In this document: piece by piece, positions 51,662 to 59,560 of the stretch
Numbering within the stretch: the stretch's first letter is position 1
Layout of the letters: each line of letters starts with the position of its first letter
Assembly (NCBI RefSeq): GCF_025860405.1
Contig: NZ_CP063785.1
Location: 7,131,390-7,195,389, forward strand
Length of the DNA: 64,000 nucleotides
Source: Tolypothrix sp. PCC 7712
Lineage (GTDB): Bacteria; Cyanobacteriota; Cyanobacteriia; Cyanobacteriales; Nostocaceae
Direction: 5' to 3'
Position numbers and translations under genes: made by a program
The notes under the pieces: generated by a model
Database searches by the model: none
The model's input: only the letters and a program-made list of their open reading frames with translations
What the model was told of the DNA's origin: nothing

Positions 51662-53587
51662 ATGAATCTTTTAGCTCTTGAGCAACTATGGGCAAAGACT
51701 TCCGGTAGCCCCCAAATTTGCATTGCTGTACTCGACGGACTGATTGATTTAAAACATCCCTGTTTCCTGGGTGCAGACTTGACTGTGCTACCGACGCTGG
51801 TTAGTGGGGAGGCGAATCCTGACGGTGAGATGTCTCTGCATGGCACTCATGTCGCCAGCATCATCTTTGGTCAGTTGGGTAGTCCTGTTAGGGGAATTGC
51901 CCCTCAATGCAAAGGCTTGATTGTTCCAGTGTTTGCAGATGAAGGACGGCAGTTGTCTCAACTCGATTTAGCCCGTGCGATCGAGCAAGCTGTCAACGCT
52001 GGAGCGCATATCATCAACATTAGCGGTGGACAACTCACCGATGAAGGCGAAGCGGAAGGGTGGTTACAACGCTCTGTTCAGCTTTGCCAGGAAAAGAATG
52101 TGCTGATTGTGGCAGCAGCAGGCAATGATGGCTGTGCTTGTTTACACGTTCCAGCAGCCCTGCCTGCGGTGTTAGCGGTTGGAGCAATGGATGACCAGGG
52201 TAAGCCCATTAACTTCAGTAATTGGGGCGAGAGTTACCAGAATCAAGGCATCCTGGCACCGGGTGAAAACATCTTGGGGGCAAAGCCAGGAGGTGGGACA
52301 ACTCGGTTGAGTGGTACAAGTTTTGCCACACCAATCACCACGGGAGTGGCAGCACTGTTATTAAGTTTACAAATTCAGCGCGGTGAAACCCCCAATCCGC
52401 AAAAAGTTAGGGACGCAATCTTAAAGAGTGCTTTACCCTGTACACCTGCTGATACAACAGACGCAAGTCGTTGTTTAGTTGGCAAGCTGAATATCCCTGG
52501 TTCACTTAATTATCTTTTTGGAGGAACTGTGTCAGACCCTATAGAAGCCGTTGCTCCCTCTGGTTGCGGCTGTACTGGAATCAAACTCACTGAGGTGGAA
52601 GCATCCGATTTATCTCCTGTTAATGGATTAACTGCAAATTCAATCGCTGCCTCAATTCCCCAATCTATAACCCCATCAATATCTCCTATGACCTCATCTG
52701 TATCGAACTTTGTCACCGCTAGCCAAGCTCCCAGCGAACTGGCTGACAGTCAATTTGTATATGCTTTAGGAACCCTTGGCTATGACTTTGGGTCGGAAGC
52801 AAGGCGAGATTCTTTTAAACAATTGATGCCTGCCAATAGTATTGGTGATATTGCCGTGCCAGCGAACCCTTATGATTCACGGCAAATGGTGGATTACTTA
52901 GCAGCAAGTCCTTCAGAATCCAGGTCGCTAATTTGGACATTGAACATTGAATTAACCCCAATTTATGCGATCGAACCCCAAGGAGCATTTGCGCGAGACA
53001 CCTACGCAGTTTTGCAAGAGCTATTAGCTGGGCAAATTCAAGCCGAAACCAGCGAGGAATTTGTAGAGCGGGTGAGTATCCCTGGCGTTTTGACCGGAAA
53101 AACTGTGAAGCTATTTTCCGGGCAAATTGTGCCGTTGATTGCACCCCAGAACCCACGGGGGATGTATGGATGGAAGATTAATACTTTAGTATCTGCTGCC
53201 ATAGAAACGGTGCAAACCACCGTGGGAGATGCCCAAGAAGAGTCAATTCGGCGCACGTTGAGCAATTTCCTTAACCGGATTTACTACGACTTACGGAATC
53301 TTGGTACCACCTCTCAAGATCGGGCACTCAACTTTGCGGCAACGAATGCGTTTCAGGCGGCTTCCACCTTTGCCGAAGCGGTAGCAACAGGGATGGAACT
53401 CGACAGCATTGATATCGAGAAAAGCCCCTTCTGTCGCTTGGATAGCGATTGTTGGGATGTAAAACTGAAGTTCTTTGACCCAGAAAACAGCCGTCGTGCC
53501 AAAAAGATATTCCGCTTCACCATTGACGTGAGCGACCTGATTCCAGTGACGCTAGGTGACGTGAGAACTTGGTCTTCGGCGCATTAA
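51662..53587 (+). CDS. patA: PatA-like subtilisin protease of a cyanobactin cluster
   Basis: The 641-residue protein has a subtilase domain at about 15-280 with Asp in IAVLDGLIDL, His in LHGTHVASIIFG and Ser in LSGTSFATPITTGVA. A C-terminal domain (about 360-641) is shared with PatA/PatG proteins (ALGTLGYDFGSEARRDSFK, NRIYYDLRNLG, FCRLDSDCWDVKLKFFD). In cyanobactin pathways PatA removes the leader from the modified precursor after the second recognition sequence. The catalytic triad is intact and there is no large insert between Asp and His, unlike the second protease at 59561. The two precursor genes follow directly. It is likely the first gene of the operon. Confidence 0.92.
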   Translation: MNLLALEQLWAKTSGSPQICIAVLDGLIDLKHPCFLGADLTVLPTLVSGEANPDGEMSLHGTHVASIIFGQLGSPVRGIAPQCKGLIVPVFADEGRQLSQLDLARAIEQAVNAGAHIINISGGQLTDEGEAEGWLQRSVQLCQEKNVLIVAAAGNDGCACLHVPAALPAVLAVGAMDDQGKPINFSNWGESYQNQGILAPGENILGAKPGGGTTRLSGTSFATPITTGVAALLLSLQIQRGETPNPQKVRDAILKSALPCTPADTTDASRCLVGKLNIPGSLNYLFGGTVSDPIEAVAPSGCGCTGIKLTEVEASDLSPVNGLTANSIAASIPQSITPSISPMTSSVSNFVTASQAPSELADSQFVYALGTLGYDFGSEARRDSFKQLMPANSIGDIAVPANPYDSRQMVDYLAASPSESRSLIWTLNIELTPIYAIEPQGAFARDTYAVLQELLAGQIQAETSEEFVERVSIPGVLTGKTVKLFSGQIVPLIAPQNPRGMYGWKINTLVSAAIETVQTTVGDAQEESIRRTLSNFLNRIYYDLRNLGTTSQDRALNFAATNAFQAASTFAEAVATGMELDSIDIEKSPFCRLDSDCWDVKLKFFDPENSRRAKKIFRFTIDVSDLIPVTLGDVRTWSSAH

Positions 53588-53630
53588 ATTGAAGTACTGA
53601 GCATACAGTCTTCTTTCATACACACGAAGT

Positions 53631-53703
53631 GGTCAGACCCACCGACTGAGCAACGGCTCGATAACGGGACACTCACAAACACTTAAATTGGAGAAACCCT
53701 CTC
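53631..53703 (+). promoter_or_regulatory. Conserved precursor 5' untranslated region, ribosome site GGAGAAA
   Basis: About 73 bases before precursor 1 recur before precursor 2 (54183-54255), including a small hairpin GAGC-AACG-GCTC (GAGC-CACG-GCTC in copy 2, with matching arms) and a TTGGAGAAA or ATGGAGAAA ribosome site. Conservation outside the coding part suggests a role in translation or RNA stability. Confidence 0.5.
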
Positions 53704-53931
53704 ATGGATAAGCACAACTTAATGCCCCAAGCGGCACAACCCGTCAACAGGATCACTACTGGGAAATTGCCTGCTGAGTTGGCTGAATTGTCGGAAGAAG
53801 TTCTGCAACTGCATGGCGACGACAGCGCATCAGTACTAGCATCTAAAGTAGAAGTGTGTGCATGTGGTGATTGTGTACCGCCATGCATGGCGGGTGACTG
53901 TTTCGGCTGTACGCGAACCTGTATCAGATAA
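53704..53931 (+). CDS. PatE-type precursor 1, cysteine-rich core
   Basis: The 75-residue precursor has the cyanobactin leader MDKHNLMPQAAQPVNRITTG, followed by the heterocyclase recognition sequence LAELSEE (26-32) and an end resembling recognition sequence II (SASVLAS, 41-47). The remaining 28 residues hold seven cysteines (52, 54, 57, 61, 66, 69, 73) in a C-A-C-x2-C-x3-C-x4-C-x2-C-x3-C pattern and end in CIR. No C-terminal AYDG/SYDG-type macrocyclisation signal is present. The product may therefore be a linear, heavily heterocyclised peptide or be cut at another site. It is the first of two tandem precursors downstream of the PatA-like gene. The gene symbol is left open because the core is atypical. 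Confidence 0.88.
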   Translation: MDKHNLMPQAAQPVNRITTGKLPAELAELSEEVLQLHGDDSASVLASKVEVCACGDCVPPCMAGDCFGCTRTCIR

Positions 53932-54255
53932 CGGAGACGATGCAGGATAGGTTCCCACTCCATTCGGTTCTCAGATCTCTCTCAAAGTTCTCTTTCCGTC
54001 CGTCCTGGAGCCTGACTTGCTCGGATGAATTGATCCGCGCTCGCCCTCACCTGGGGTTTTCCCTTACCTGGCACCTGTTGGGTTGAGGAAGATGATTGAT
54101 TAGGGAAGTTGCGTTCACGCTTTACCTACCGTAGGTAATCGCCCTCCTAGATATACAAGTGCAATTTTTACACAAAAGAAGCGGTCAGACCCACCGACTG
54201 AGCCACGGCTCGACAACGGGACACTAACAAACAACAAAAATGGAGAAAAACTCTC

Positions 54256-54453
54256 ATGGATAAGCAAAACTTAATGCCTCAAGCAGCACAACCCGTCAAC
54301 CGCATTACTACTGGGCAATTGCCTGCACAGTTGGCTGAGTTGTCGGAAGAAACTCTGAAACTGCATGGCGACAATAGCGCATCAGTACTAGCGTCTAGCA
54401 AGGAATGGAACTGTTGGATTTTCTGTTCTTATGAGGGAGACGACGCAGAATAG
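54256..54453 (+). CDS. patE: PatE-type precursor 2 with macrocyclisation signal
   Basis: The 65-residue precursor has nearly the same leader as precursor 1 (MDKQNLMPQAAQPVNRITTG, LAELSEE at 26-32, SASVLAS at 41-47). The core is about residues 48-57 (SKEWNCWIFC, with two cysteines and two tryptophans), followed by SYEGDDAE, which resembles the PatG recognition sequence (A/S)YDGE but with Glu in place of Asp. The expected product is a macrocycle of nine or ten residues with up to two thiazol(in)es; the last Cys at the C-terminal ring position fits known cyanobactins. Upstream and downstream DNA repeats that of precursor 1. Confidence 0.9.
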   Translation: MDKQNLMPQAAQPVNRITTGQLPAQLAELSEETLKLHGDNSASVLASSKEWNCWIFCSYEGDDAE

Positions 54454-54725
54454 GTTCTCGCTAATTTCTCTCAAAGTTCCCTTTCCGTCCTTCCAGGAAC
54501 CTGGTTTGCTCGGATGAATTTATCCGCGATCGCCCTCACCTGGTACCTGTCGGGTTGAGGGAAAGATGAGGGATTAGGGGAAGCAGGAGAGGTGGTTACG
54601 AGGGGAGGTTTTACCCTTCTCTTGCCCCCTTTGATATCTAAACCAGCTAGAAGTTTATTTCCCCAATTAGACTTTCTAGCTGGCTTACCTACACAACGTT
54701 TTGGATCATCAAAAGGAACCAAACT

Positions 54726-54956
54726 ATGAAACTTCCTAAACAATCTCTTCCCGTCAAACGTCCCGATTTAATTCAGCCCCACGAGACTGTTAGTGTGGTT
54801 CACGGCAGCGTCGAAGATTTGGTTAATATTCGGATTAAATTACTGCATGGTGCAAACTATAACGACCCTGCAGGGTTTCAATACCGCAGCTATAACCAAC
54901 TCAAAACCTCCGGTGGCTGTGGTTGCTGTCACCCCATCGCTGGGGCGTTTCTGTAA
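54726..54956 (+). CDS. Small cyanobactin-cluster protein, PatB-like
   Basis: The 76-residue protein starts MKLPKQSLPVKRPDLIQP, has a central VEDLVNIRIKLLHG segment and ends TSGGCGCCHPIAGAFL. Its place between precursors and the PatC/PatD genes, and its size, match the PatB/AcyB/McaB family of cyanobactin clusters, whose role is unclear and which is not essential in known pathways. The Cys-rich tail invites the idea of another precursor, but it has no LAELSEE recognition sequence, so I prefer the PatB reading. AGGAACC just upstream may act as a ribosome site. Confidence 0.7.
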   Translation: MKLPKQSLPVKRPDLIQPHETVSVVHGSVEDLVNIRIKLLHGANYNDPAGFQYRSYNQLKTSGGCGCCHPIAGAFL

Positions 54957-54998
54957 TTCCATTGACCATAAACAAACTCAATCGAAACTGTTGCAACT

Positions 54999-55802
54999 AT
55001 GTCTAAGTCATCCGAAAAAGAACAGAGCATACACCTTGAGAGTCGCCTGAAGGTGCTGGTTTTCGATGCCAATTCTCAGGGAATTGCTGTAGGTAGCGGA
55101 GCATTGCGACCACAAGGACGGTTCACCATCGAAGCTTGGGTGTGTCCTGCGACGGATGTGGGAAAACAGGTGATTTTTGCTGATGGAGAGACGCGGTTTT
55201 ACCTAGAAGCTGGCGAATTGAAGTTTCAGCCTATCCTAGCCGCAGAGGCTATTTCCTCAGTTGCTGCGGGTTTGGTGGCTGGTAATTGGTATCATCTTGC
55301 AGTGGCACGGGGGGGAAGTCGTCCCGGCGATACGAAGCTCTACATTAACAGCGTAGAAAACGACAATAAAACGGCAATTTCTCCAGTTGTGTCATTTGGC
55401 AATACCTATTTAGGAGGATATCCAGAGGTGCCAGACTCCGGCTTTCATGGCAAATTCCTGGAAGTGCGGGTATGGCGATTCGCGCGATCGCAAGCCGAAA
55501 TTCAGGCAAATATGACCTACTTCCTCACTGGGCGGGAACTGGGGTTAGTGCGCTGCTGGACATTAACTGAAGGGTTTGGCACCGCGATCGGCGATAAAAC
55601 GACCAATCGGGCAATGGGAACTGTTCTGGGCAATGCTGCTTGGGAAGAGTCCGAGATTCCCATCAAAGTCAATCTCAATGCTCAGGAACGGTTAACGAGA
55701 TCAACCGGATTAGAAGATTACGCCTACTGGTATAAGGAAATAGCAAAACAACAAACAATACAGGCAGATGTCCCGTTTCGGCGGGGGCGAATTTGGGCAT
55801 AG
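54999..55802 (+). CDS. LamG-type lectin-like domain fused to a PatC-like tail
   Basis: The 267-residue protein has a concanavalin/LamG-like jelly-roll at about 10-220 (VLVFDANSQGIAVGSGALRP, FTIEAWVCPATD, NWYHLAVARGG, LYINSVENDN, GYPEVPDSGFHGKFLEVRVW). Its last 35 residues (TGLEDYAYWYKEIAKQQ and FRRGRIWA) look like the small PatC/TruC proteins of cyanobactin clusters, as I recall that family. Its place between the PatB-like and PatD genes is that of patC. A lectin domain in this position is unusual. No signal peptide is seen. The function of PatC is unknown, and the LamG part might bind a glycan or the peptide. Confidence 0.72.
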   Translation: MSKSSEKEQSIHLESRLKVLVFDANSQGIAVGSGALRPQGRFTIEAWVCPATDVGKQVIFADGETRFYLEAGELKFQPILAAEAISSVAAGLVAGNWYHLAVARGGSRPGDTKLYINSVENDNKTAISPVVSFGNTYLGGYPEVPDSGFHGKFLEVRVWRFARSQAEIQANMTYFLTGRELGLVRCWTLTEGFGTAIGDKTTNRAMGTVLGNAAWEESEIPIKVNLNAQERLTRSTGLEDYAYWYKEIAKQQTIQADVPFRRGRIWA

Positions 55803-55864
55803 CGATCGCATTGCTCGTTAAAGCTTCTTTATTTTAGATGTCCAACCTTACTTTATAAAGTGTC

Positions 55865-58141
55865 ATGAAAATTCCCCAGATTAAACCCCACTTCCGCGTG
55901 GAGATTGTTGAACCCAAAAATGTCTATTTACTCAGCGAATCTGCCACTTACGCGCTGACAGGTAGCCTTTATTGCCAAATTCTTCCCCTTCTGGATGGGC
56001 AACACACCAGAGCAGAAATAATTCAAAAACTCGATGGGCAAGTTCCTCCTGAACACTTTGATTATGTCCTCGATCGCCTGGATGAAAAAGGCTATTTGAC
56101 CGATGCTGCTCACAGCCTAACTCGTGAAGCGGCAGCATTTTGGAGTCTGTTGAATGTTGATCCGCAACTCGTAAGCGATCGCTTACCCCAAACAAAAGTC
56201 TTTGTCTCAACTATTGGTGCAGTAGACGGGCAAAATTTGATTGCAGCGTTGCAAGCAGTAGGAATTCCCGTAGAGCCAGGACAGCCAGAGGAGTCAACAT
56301 CGGGGGTTCATTCCCTGTGGGTAGTTCTCACTGATGACTATCTTCAGCCAGAACTGAGCCGGATCAATAAAATGGCATTACAAACTCAGCAACCTTGGCT
56401 ACTCATTAAACCAAACTGCGGGATACCGTGGTTCGGTTCTATTTTTACTCCCAAAGAAACAGGTTGCTGGGAATGTTTGGCTCATCGGTTACAGGGTAAT
56501 CGAGAGGTGGAAGCTTCGATTTTACAACAACAAGGGAAGACGGGAAATGCATGTTTACCGACTGCTGTAGCTGGGTTGCCTTCGACGGAGCAAACTGCGA
56601 TCGCACTTACAACTACCGAAGTTGCTAAATGGTTGGTGCAGCAGCTTGTCCCAGAGGCGAAAATTCAGACTCTAGCTGGGAAAATCATCACTTTCGATCA
56701 AACGAATTTTACCCTGAAAACCCATTCCCTAACTCAGCGCCCCCAATGTCCTGCTTGTGGTAATCCCGATTTAGTTAGTCAACAAGTCAAAGGTGCGATC
56801 GCGCTCACCAGTCGCAAAAAGCTGTTTACTCAGGATGGCGGACATCGCGCTTTTACACCAGATCAAATCTTAAAACGTTACGAACATCTAATTAGCCCGA
56901 TTACTGGAGTTGTCAGTAGCTTAACGCGAGCTTCCGATCCAGAAAACCCCTTTGTCCATACTTACAGCGCGGTTCATGCTTTTGGTTCCGCTTCTAGTTT
57001 GGGTCAATTGCGGAAATCCCTTGGTCATAAAAGTGGTGGTAAAGGTAAAACCGATCGCCAATCTCAAGCCAGTGGATTTTGTGAGGCGGTTGAACGCTAT
57101 TCTGGTATTTACCAGGGTGACGAACCGCGAATCAAGTCTAAGTTAGCAGATTTGGACGGTGCCATTCATCCAGCACAGTGTTTGCTGTTTAGCGAAACTC
57201 AGTATCAAAATCGGCAGGAATTGAATCAAAATGCGATCGTCGATCACGATTGGATTCCCCAACCCTTTGGTGAAACCCAAATAATTGACTGGACACCTGT
57301 TTGGTCAATGACCGAGCAAACCCACAAATATCTCCCCACTGCCTTCTGTTATTACAATTACGAGCTGCCTAAAGAAAATCGCTTCTGTTTTGCCGATTCC
57401 AATGGTAATGCGGCTGGTGGAACCTTGGAGGATGCGATTTTACAAGGATTTTTGGAACTTGTAGAGCGCGATAGTGTGGCAATTTGGTGGTACAACCGTC
57501 TACAGCGTCCTAGTGTAGATTTAGCCAGTTTCAACGAACCTTATTTACTGGATTTGCAAGCCTGGTATGCCACTCAGCAGCGAGAATTGTGGGTTTTAGA
57601 TTTAACTACAGATTTGAATATTCCCGCATTTGCTGCCGTTTCTCGTTATATCGGTGGAGAACAGGAATACATCATTGCGGGTTATGGCGCACATTTCGAT
57701 GCCAAAATTGCCATCTTACGAGCAGTGACGGAGGTGAATCAAATGGGGGGTCACCTACCAGAGAAGTATCCCCCAACCAATGCAGACTCGGCATTGAATT
57801 ACTGGTTTACTCACGCATCCATCACCAACCAACCCTATTTAGCACCTTCTCAAGCTCCTGCCAAACAAGCCGCTGATTATACCCAACAGTGGAGCGACGA
57901 TATCCATCAAGATGTCTTGAACTGTGTGGAGATTGTGAGCAAAGTAGGGCTGGAAATGCTGGTACTTAACCAGACTCGTCCCGATATTGGCTTACCTGTG
58001 GTTAAGGTTGTTGTACCAGGTTTACGTCACTTTTGGTCACGTTTTGGGGCTGGAAGGTTGTATGATGTGCCTGTAAAACTCGGTTGGCTATCGGCTCCCT
58101 TGGCTGAAGAGCAGATGAATCCTATGCCAATGGTGTTTTAG
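55865..58141 (+). CDS. patD: PatD-like cyclodehydratase (leader-binding/ThiF-like plus YcaO)
   Basis: The 758-residue protein joins an N-terminal leader-peptide-binding winged helix (1-80), a ThiF/E1-like domain with a structural zinc site (CWECL and CPACGNPD) and a YcaO domain from about residue 330. The YcaO part shows the ATP-binding acidic motifs GFCEAVERYSG and FLELVERDSVAIWWYNR, and QMGGHLPE. It uses ATP to turn Cys (and perhaps Ser/Thr) of the precursor into azolines. The C-terminus NPMPMVF keeps only part of the Pro-rich tail seen in many YcaO cyclodehydratases. Its length fits PatD/TruD. It is followed one base later by the oxidase gene, so translation is coupled. Confidence 0.93.
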   Translation: MKIPQIKPHFRVEIVEPKNVYLLSESATYALTGSLYCQILPLLDGQHTRAEIIQKLDGQVPPEHFDYVLDRLDEKGYLTDAAHSLTREAAAFWSLLNVDPQLVSDRLPQTKVFVSTIGAVDGQNLIAALQAVGIPVEPGQPEESTSGVHSLWVVLTDDYLQPELSRINKMALQTQQPWLLIKPNCGIPWFGSIFTPKETGCWECLAHRLQGNREVEASILQQQGKTGNACLPTAVAGLPSTEQTAIALTTTEVAKWLVQQLVPEAKIQTLAGKIITFDQTNFTLKTHSLTQRPQCPACGNPDLVSQQVKGAIALTSRKKLFTQDGGHRAFTPDQILKRYEHLISPITGVVSSLTRASDPENPFVHTYSAVHAFGSASSLGQLRKSLGHKSGGKGKTDRQSQASGFCEAVERYSGIYQGDEPRIKSKLADLDGAIHPAQCLLFSETQYQNRQELNQNAIVDHDWIPQPFGETQIIDWTPVWSMTEQTHKYLPTAFCYYNYELPKENRFCFADSNGNAAGGTLEDAILQGFLELVERDSVAIWWYNRLQRPSVDLASFNEPYLLDLQAWYATQQRELWVLDLTTDLNIPAFAAVSRYIGGEQEYIIAGYGAHFDAKIAILRAVTEVNQMGGHLPEKYPPTNADSALNYWFTHASITNQPYLAPSQAPAKQAADYTQQWSDDIHQDVLNCVEIVSKVGLEMLVLNQTRPDIGLPVVKVVVPGLRHFWSRFGAGRLYDVPVKLGWLSAPLAEEQMNPMPMVF

Positions 58142-58142
58142 T

Positions 58143-59534
58143 ATGTCCGATACCTTTACCCTCTCCTTCCGTCCCGAAATTGTCTTGATTAATGAAAGCG
58201 ATCGCTTGATCCTGGAATTCGCTCCTCACAGCCTCACTCTCGATCGTCCCCAACCAGGATTGCGATCAGCATTGGAACACCTAAAGCATTCTGCCCTAAC
58301 CGCAGCCCAGCTAACTGCTTTGGTTGTAGAAGCTGATGGTGTGGAAGCCGGTTTAAACTTTGAAGCTGAGTTACAAAAGCTGATTAACCTGGGCTGGATT
58401 TGTCATTCTGTTTTACCGTTAGCGATCGCCGTTGCGATCGCTACTGATTATCAATTGGTTTCTTCTGTTTTTGATAGTGAACAGCCTTTGAATCTATCTC
58501 GCTTTGCCTTTTTACGTCAAGAAAATCAACAATTCGTTTTAGAATCTCCCTTATCTAAAGCCAAAATTATTCTCCTAGATTGGCGTGCTGCTGCTGTAAT
58601 TGGGAAACTGGCTCAGTCTGATTCGTCATTCACTTTAGAAAATTTAGCAGAGTCGCTAATTGATGTAGAAATAGTGCGATCGCTGATTCAATTGCTGATT
58701 GCGACTCAGATGATTTCCCTAGAACCTGAAAGTGAAGCGTTAGCCGAATGGCAATTTCACAATCTTCTGTTTCATCGGCAAACCCGTTCACAGCGATTAG
58801 ACGATGTGCAAAAATCAAAAATACTGAGCTTCGAGGATAGCGAGCGATCGCATTTTGTCAAGTCTCCCATGAGCGATGGGGCGATTTTCTTAGAGAAACC
58901 TCACCTAGAAACCTTAGCCAAAACAGATATTTCCCTCACCCAAGCGATCGAATCCAGACAATCGATTCGTGAGTACGATAATCAACCTATCACCCTTAAC
59001 CAGTTGGGAGAGTTTCTCTATCGGTGTGCCAGGGTGAAAGGAGTTTACACCCATGAGGAGGATATGATGAACATTGGAGAATTTACAAAACGTCCTTACC
59101 CTGCTGGTGGTGCTTTATACGAGTTGGAAATTTATCCTGTGATTAATCGCTGTCAGGGATTGGATTCAGGATTGTATCACTACCAGCCGTTGTCTCATGC
59201 CTTGTATGCAATCGCAGATGGAAATTCAGAAATTGAAGGGTTAGTTTTCGATGCTTGGAAATCAACGGGACACCAAGATGTTCCCCAAGTGCTTCTGATT
59301 GTGACAGCTCGATTTGGGCGGTTATTCTGGAAGTACTATGGCATCGGTTATGGGTTGATTTTGAAACATATTGGTGTTTTGTTTCAGACATTTTACTTAG
59401 TTGCGACTGCCATGCAATTAGCTCCCAGCGCCATCGGTGGAGGGAATTCCGAATTGTTCGGCAAAATCGCCAATCTCAACGAATACGAAGAGTCTTCCGT
59501 TGGAGAGTTTATTCTCGGTTCACTGAAGCGGTGA
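58143..59534 (+). CDS. SagB/ThcOx-type azoline oxidase (PatG oxidase half)
   Basis: The 463-residue protein has an N-terminal region (about 1-240) with two winged-helix-like leader-binding parts, then a flavin nitroreductase fold (about 265-463). That fold has the FMN-binding SRQSIREYDNQPITL, YPAGGALYELEIYP and the closing IGGGNSELFGKI. Enzymes of this type oxidise thiazolines to thiazoles using FMN. In patellamide-type clusters this domain is the N-terminal part of PatG. Here it is a separate gene directly after patD and 26 bases before the protease, so PatG is split. Products of this cluster are expected to contain thiazoles. Confidence 0.92.
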   Translation: MSDTFTLSFRPEIVLINESDRLILEFAPHSLTLDRPQPGLRSALEHLKHSALTAAQLTALVVEADGVEAGLNFEAELQKLINLGWICHSVLPLAIAVAIATDYQLVSSVFDSEQPLNLSRFAFLRQENQQFVLESPLSKAKIILLDWRAAAVIGKLAQSDSSFTLENLAESLIDVEIVRSLIQLLIATQMISLEPESEALAEWQFHNLLFHRQTRSQRLDDVQKSKILSFEDSERSHFVKSPMSDGAIFLEKPHLETLAKTDISLTQAIESRQSIREYDNQPITLNQLGEFLYRCARVKGVYTHEEDMMNIGEFTKRPYPAGGALYELEIYPVINRCQGLDSGLYHYQPLSHALYAIADGNSEIEGLVFDAWKSTGHQDVPQVLLIVTARFGRLFWKYYGIGYGLILKHIGVLFQTFYLVATAMQLAPSAIGGGNSELFGKIANLNEYEESSVGEFILGSLKR

Positions 59535-59560
59535 ATGACAATCTTTTTTAAGGAATATCT

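Larger units (their letters stand above)
53631..54583 (+). repeat. Tandem duplication of a cyanobactin precursor cassette
   Basis: Unit 1 (53631-54108) and unit 2 (54183-54583) each contain the same 5' untranslated region (GGTCAGACCCACCGACTGAG), a patE-type gene with almost the same leader, and the same 3' region (TCTCTCAAAGTT, TGCTCGGATGAATT, CCTCACCTGG). Only the core segment differs strongly. Confidence 0.88.

Noticed and set aside
54726..54956. GGCGCC-containing small protein as a third RiPP precursor
   Set aside because: Lacks the heterocyclase recognition sequence, and its position and body fit the PatB-like accessory protein; kept as that.
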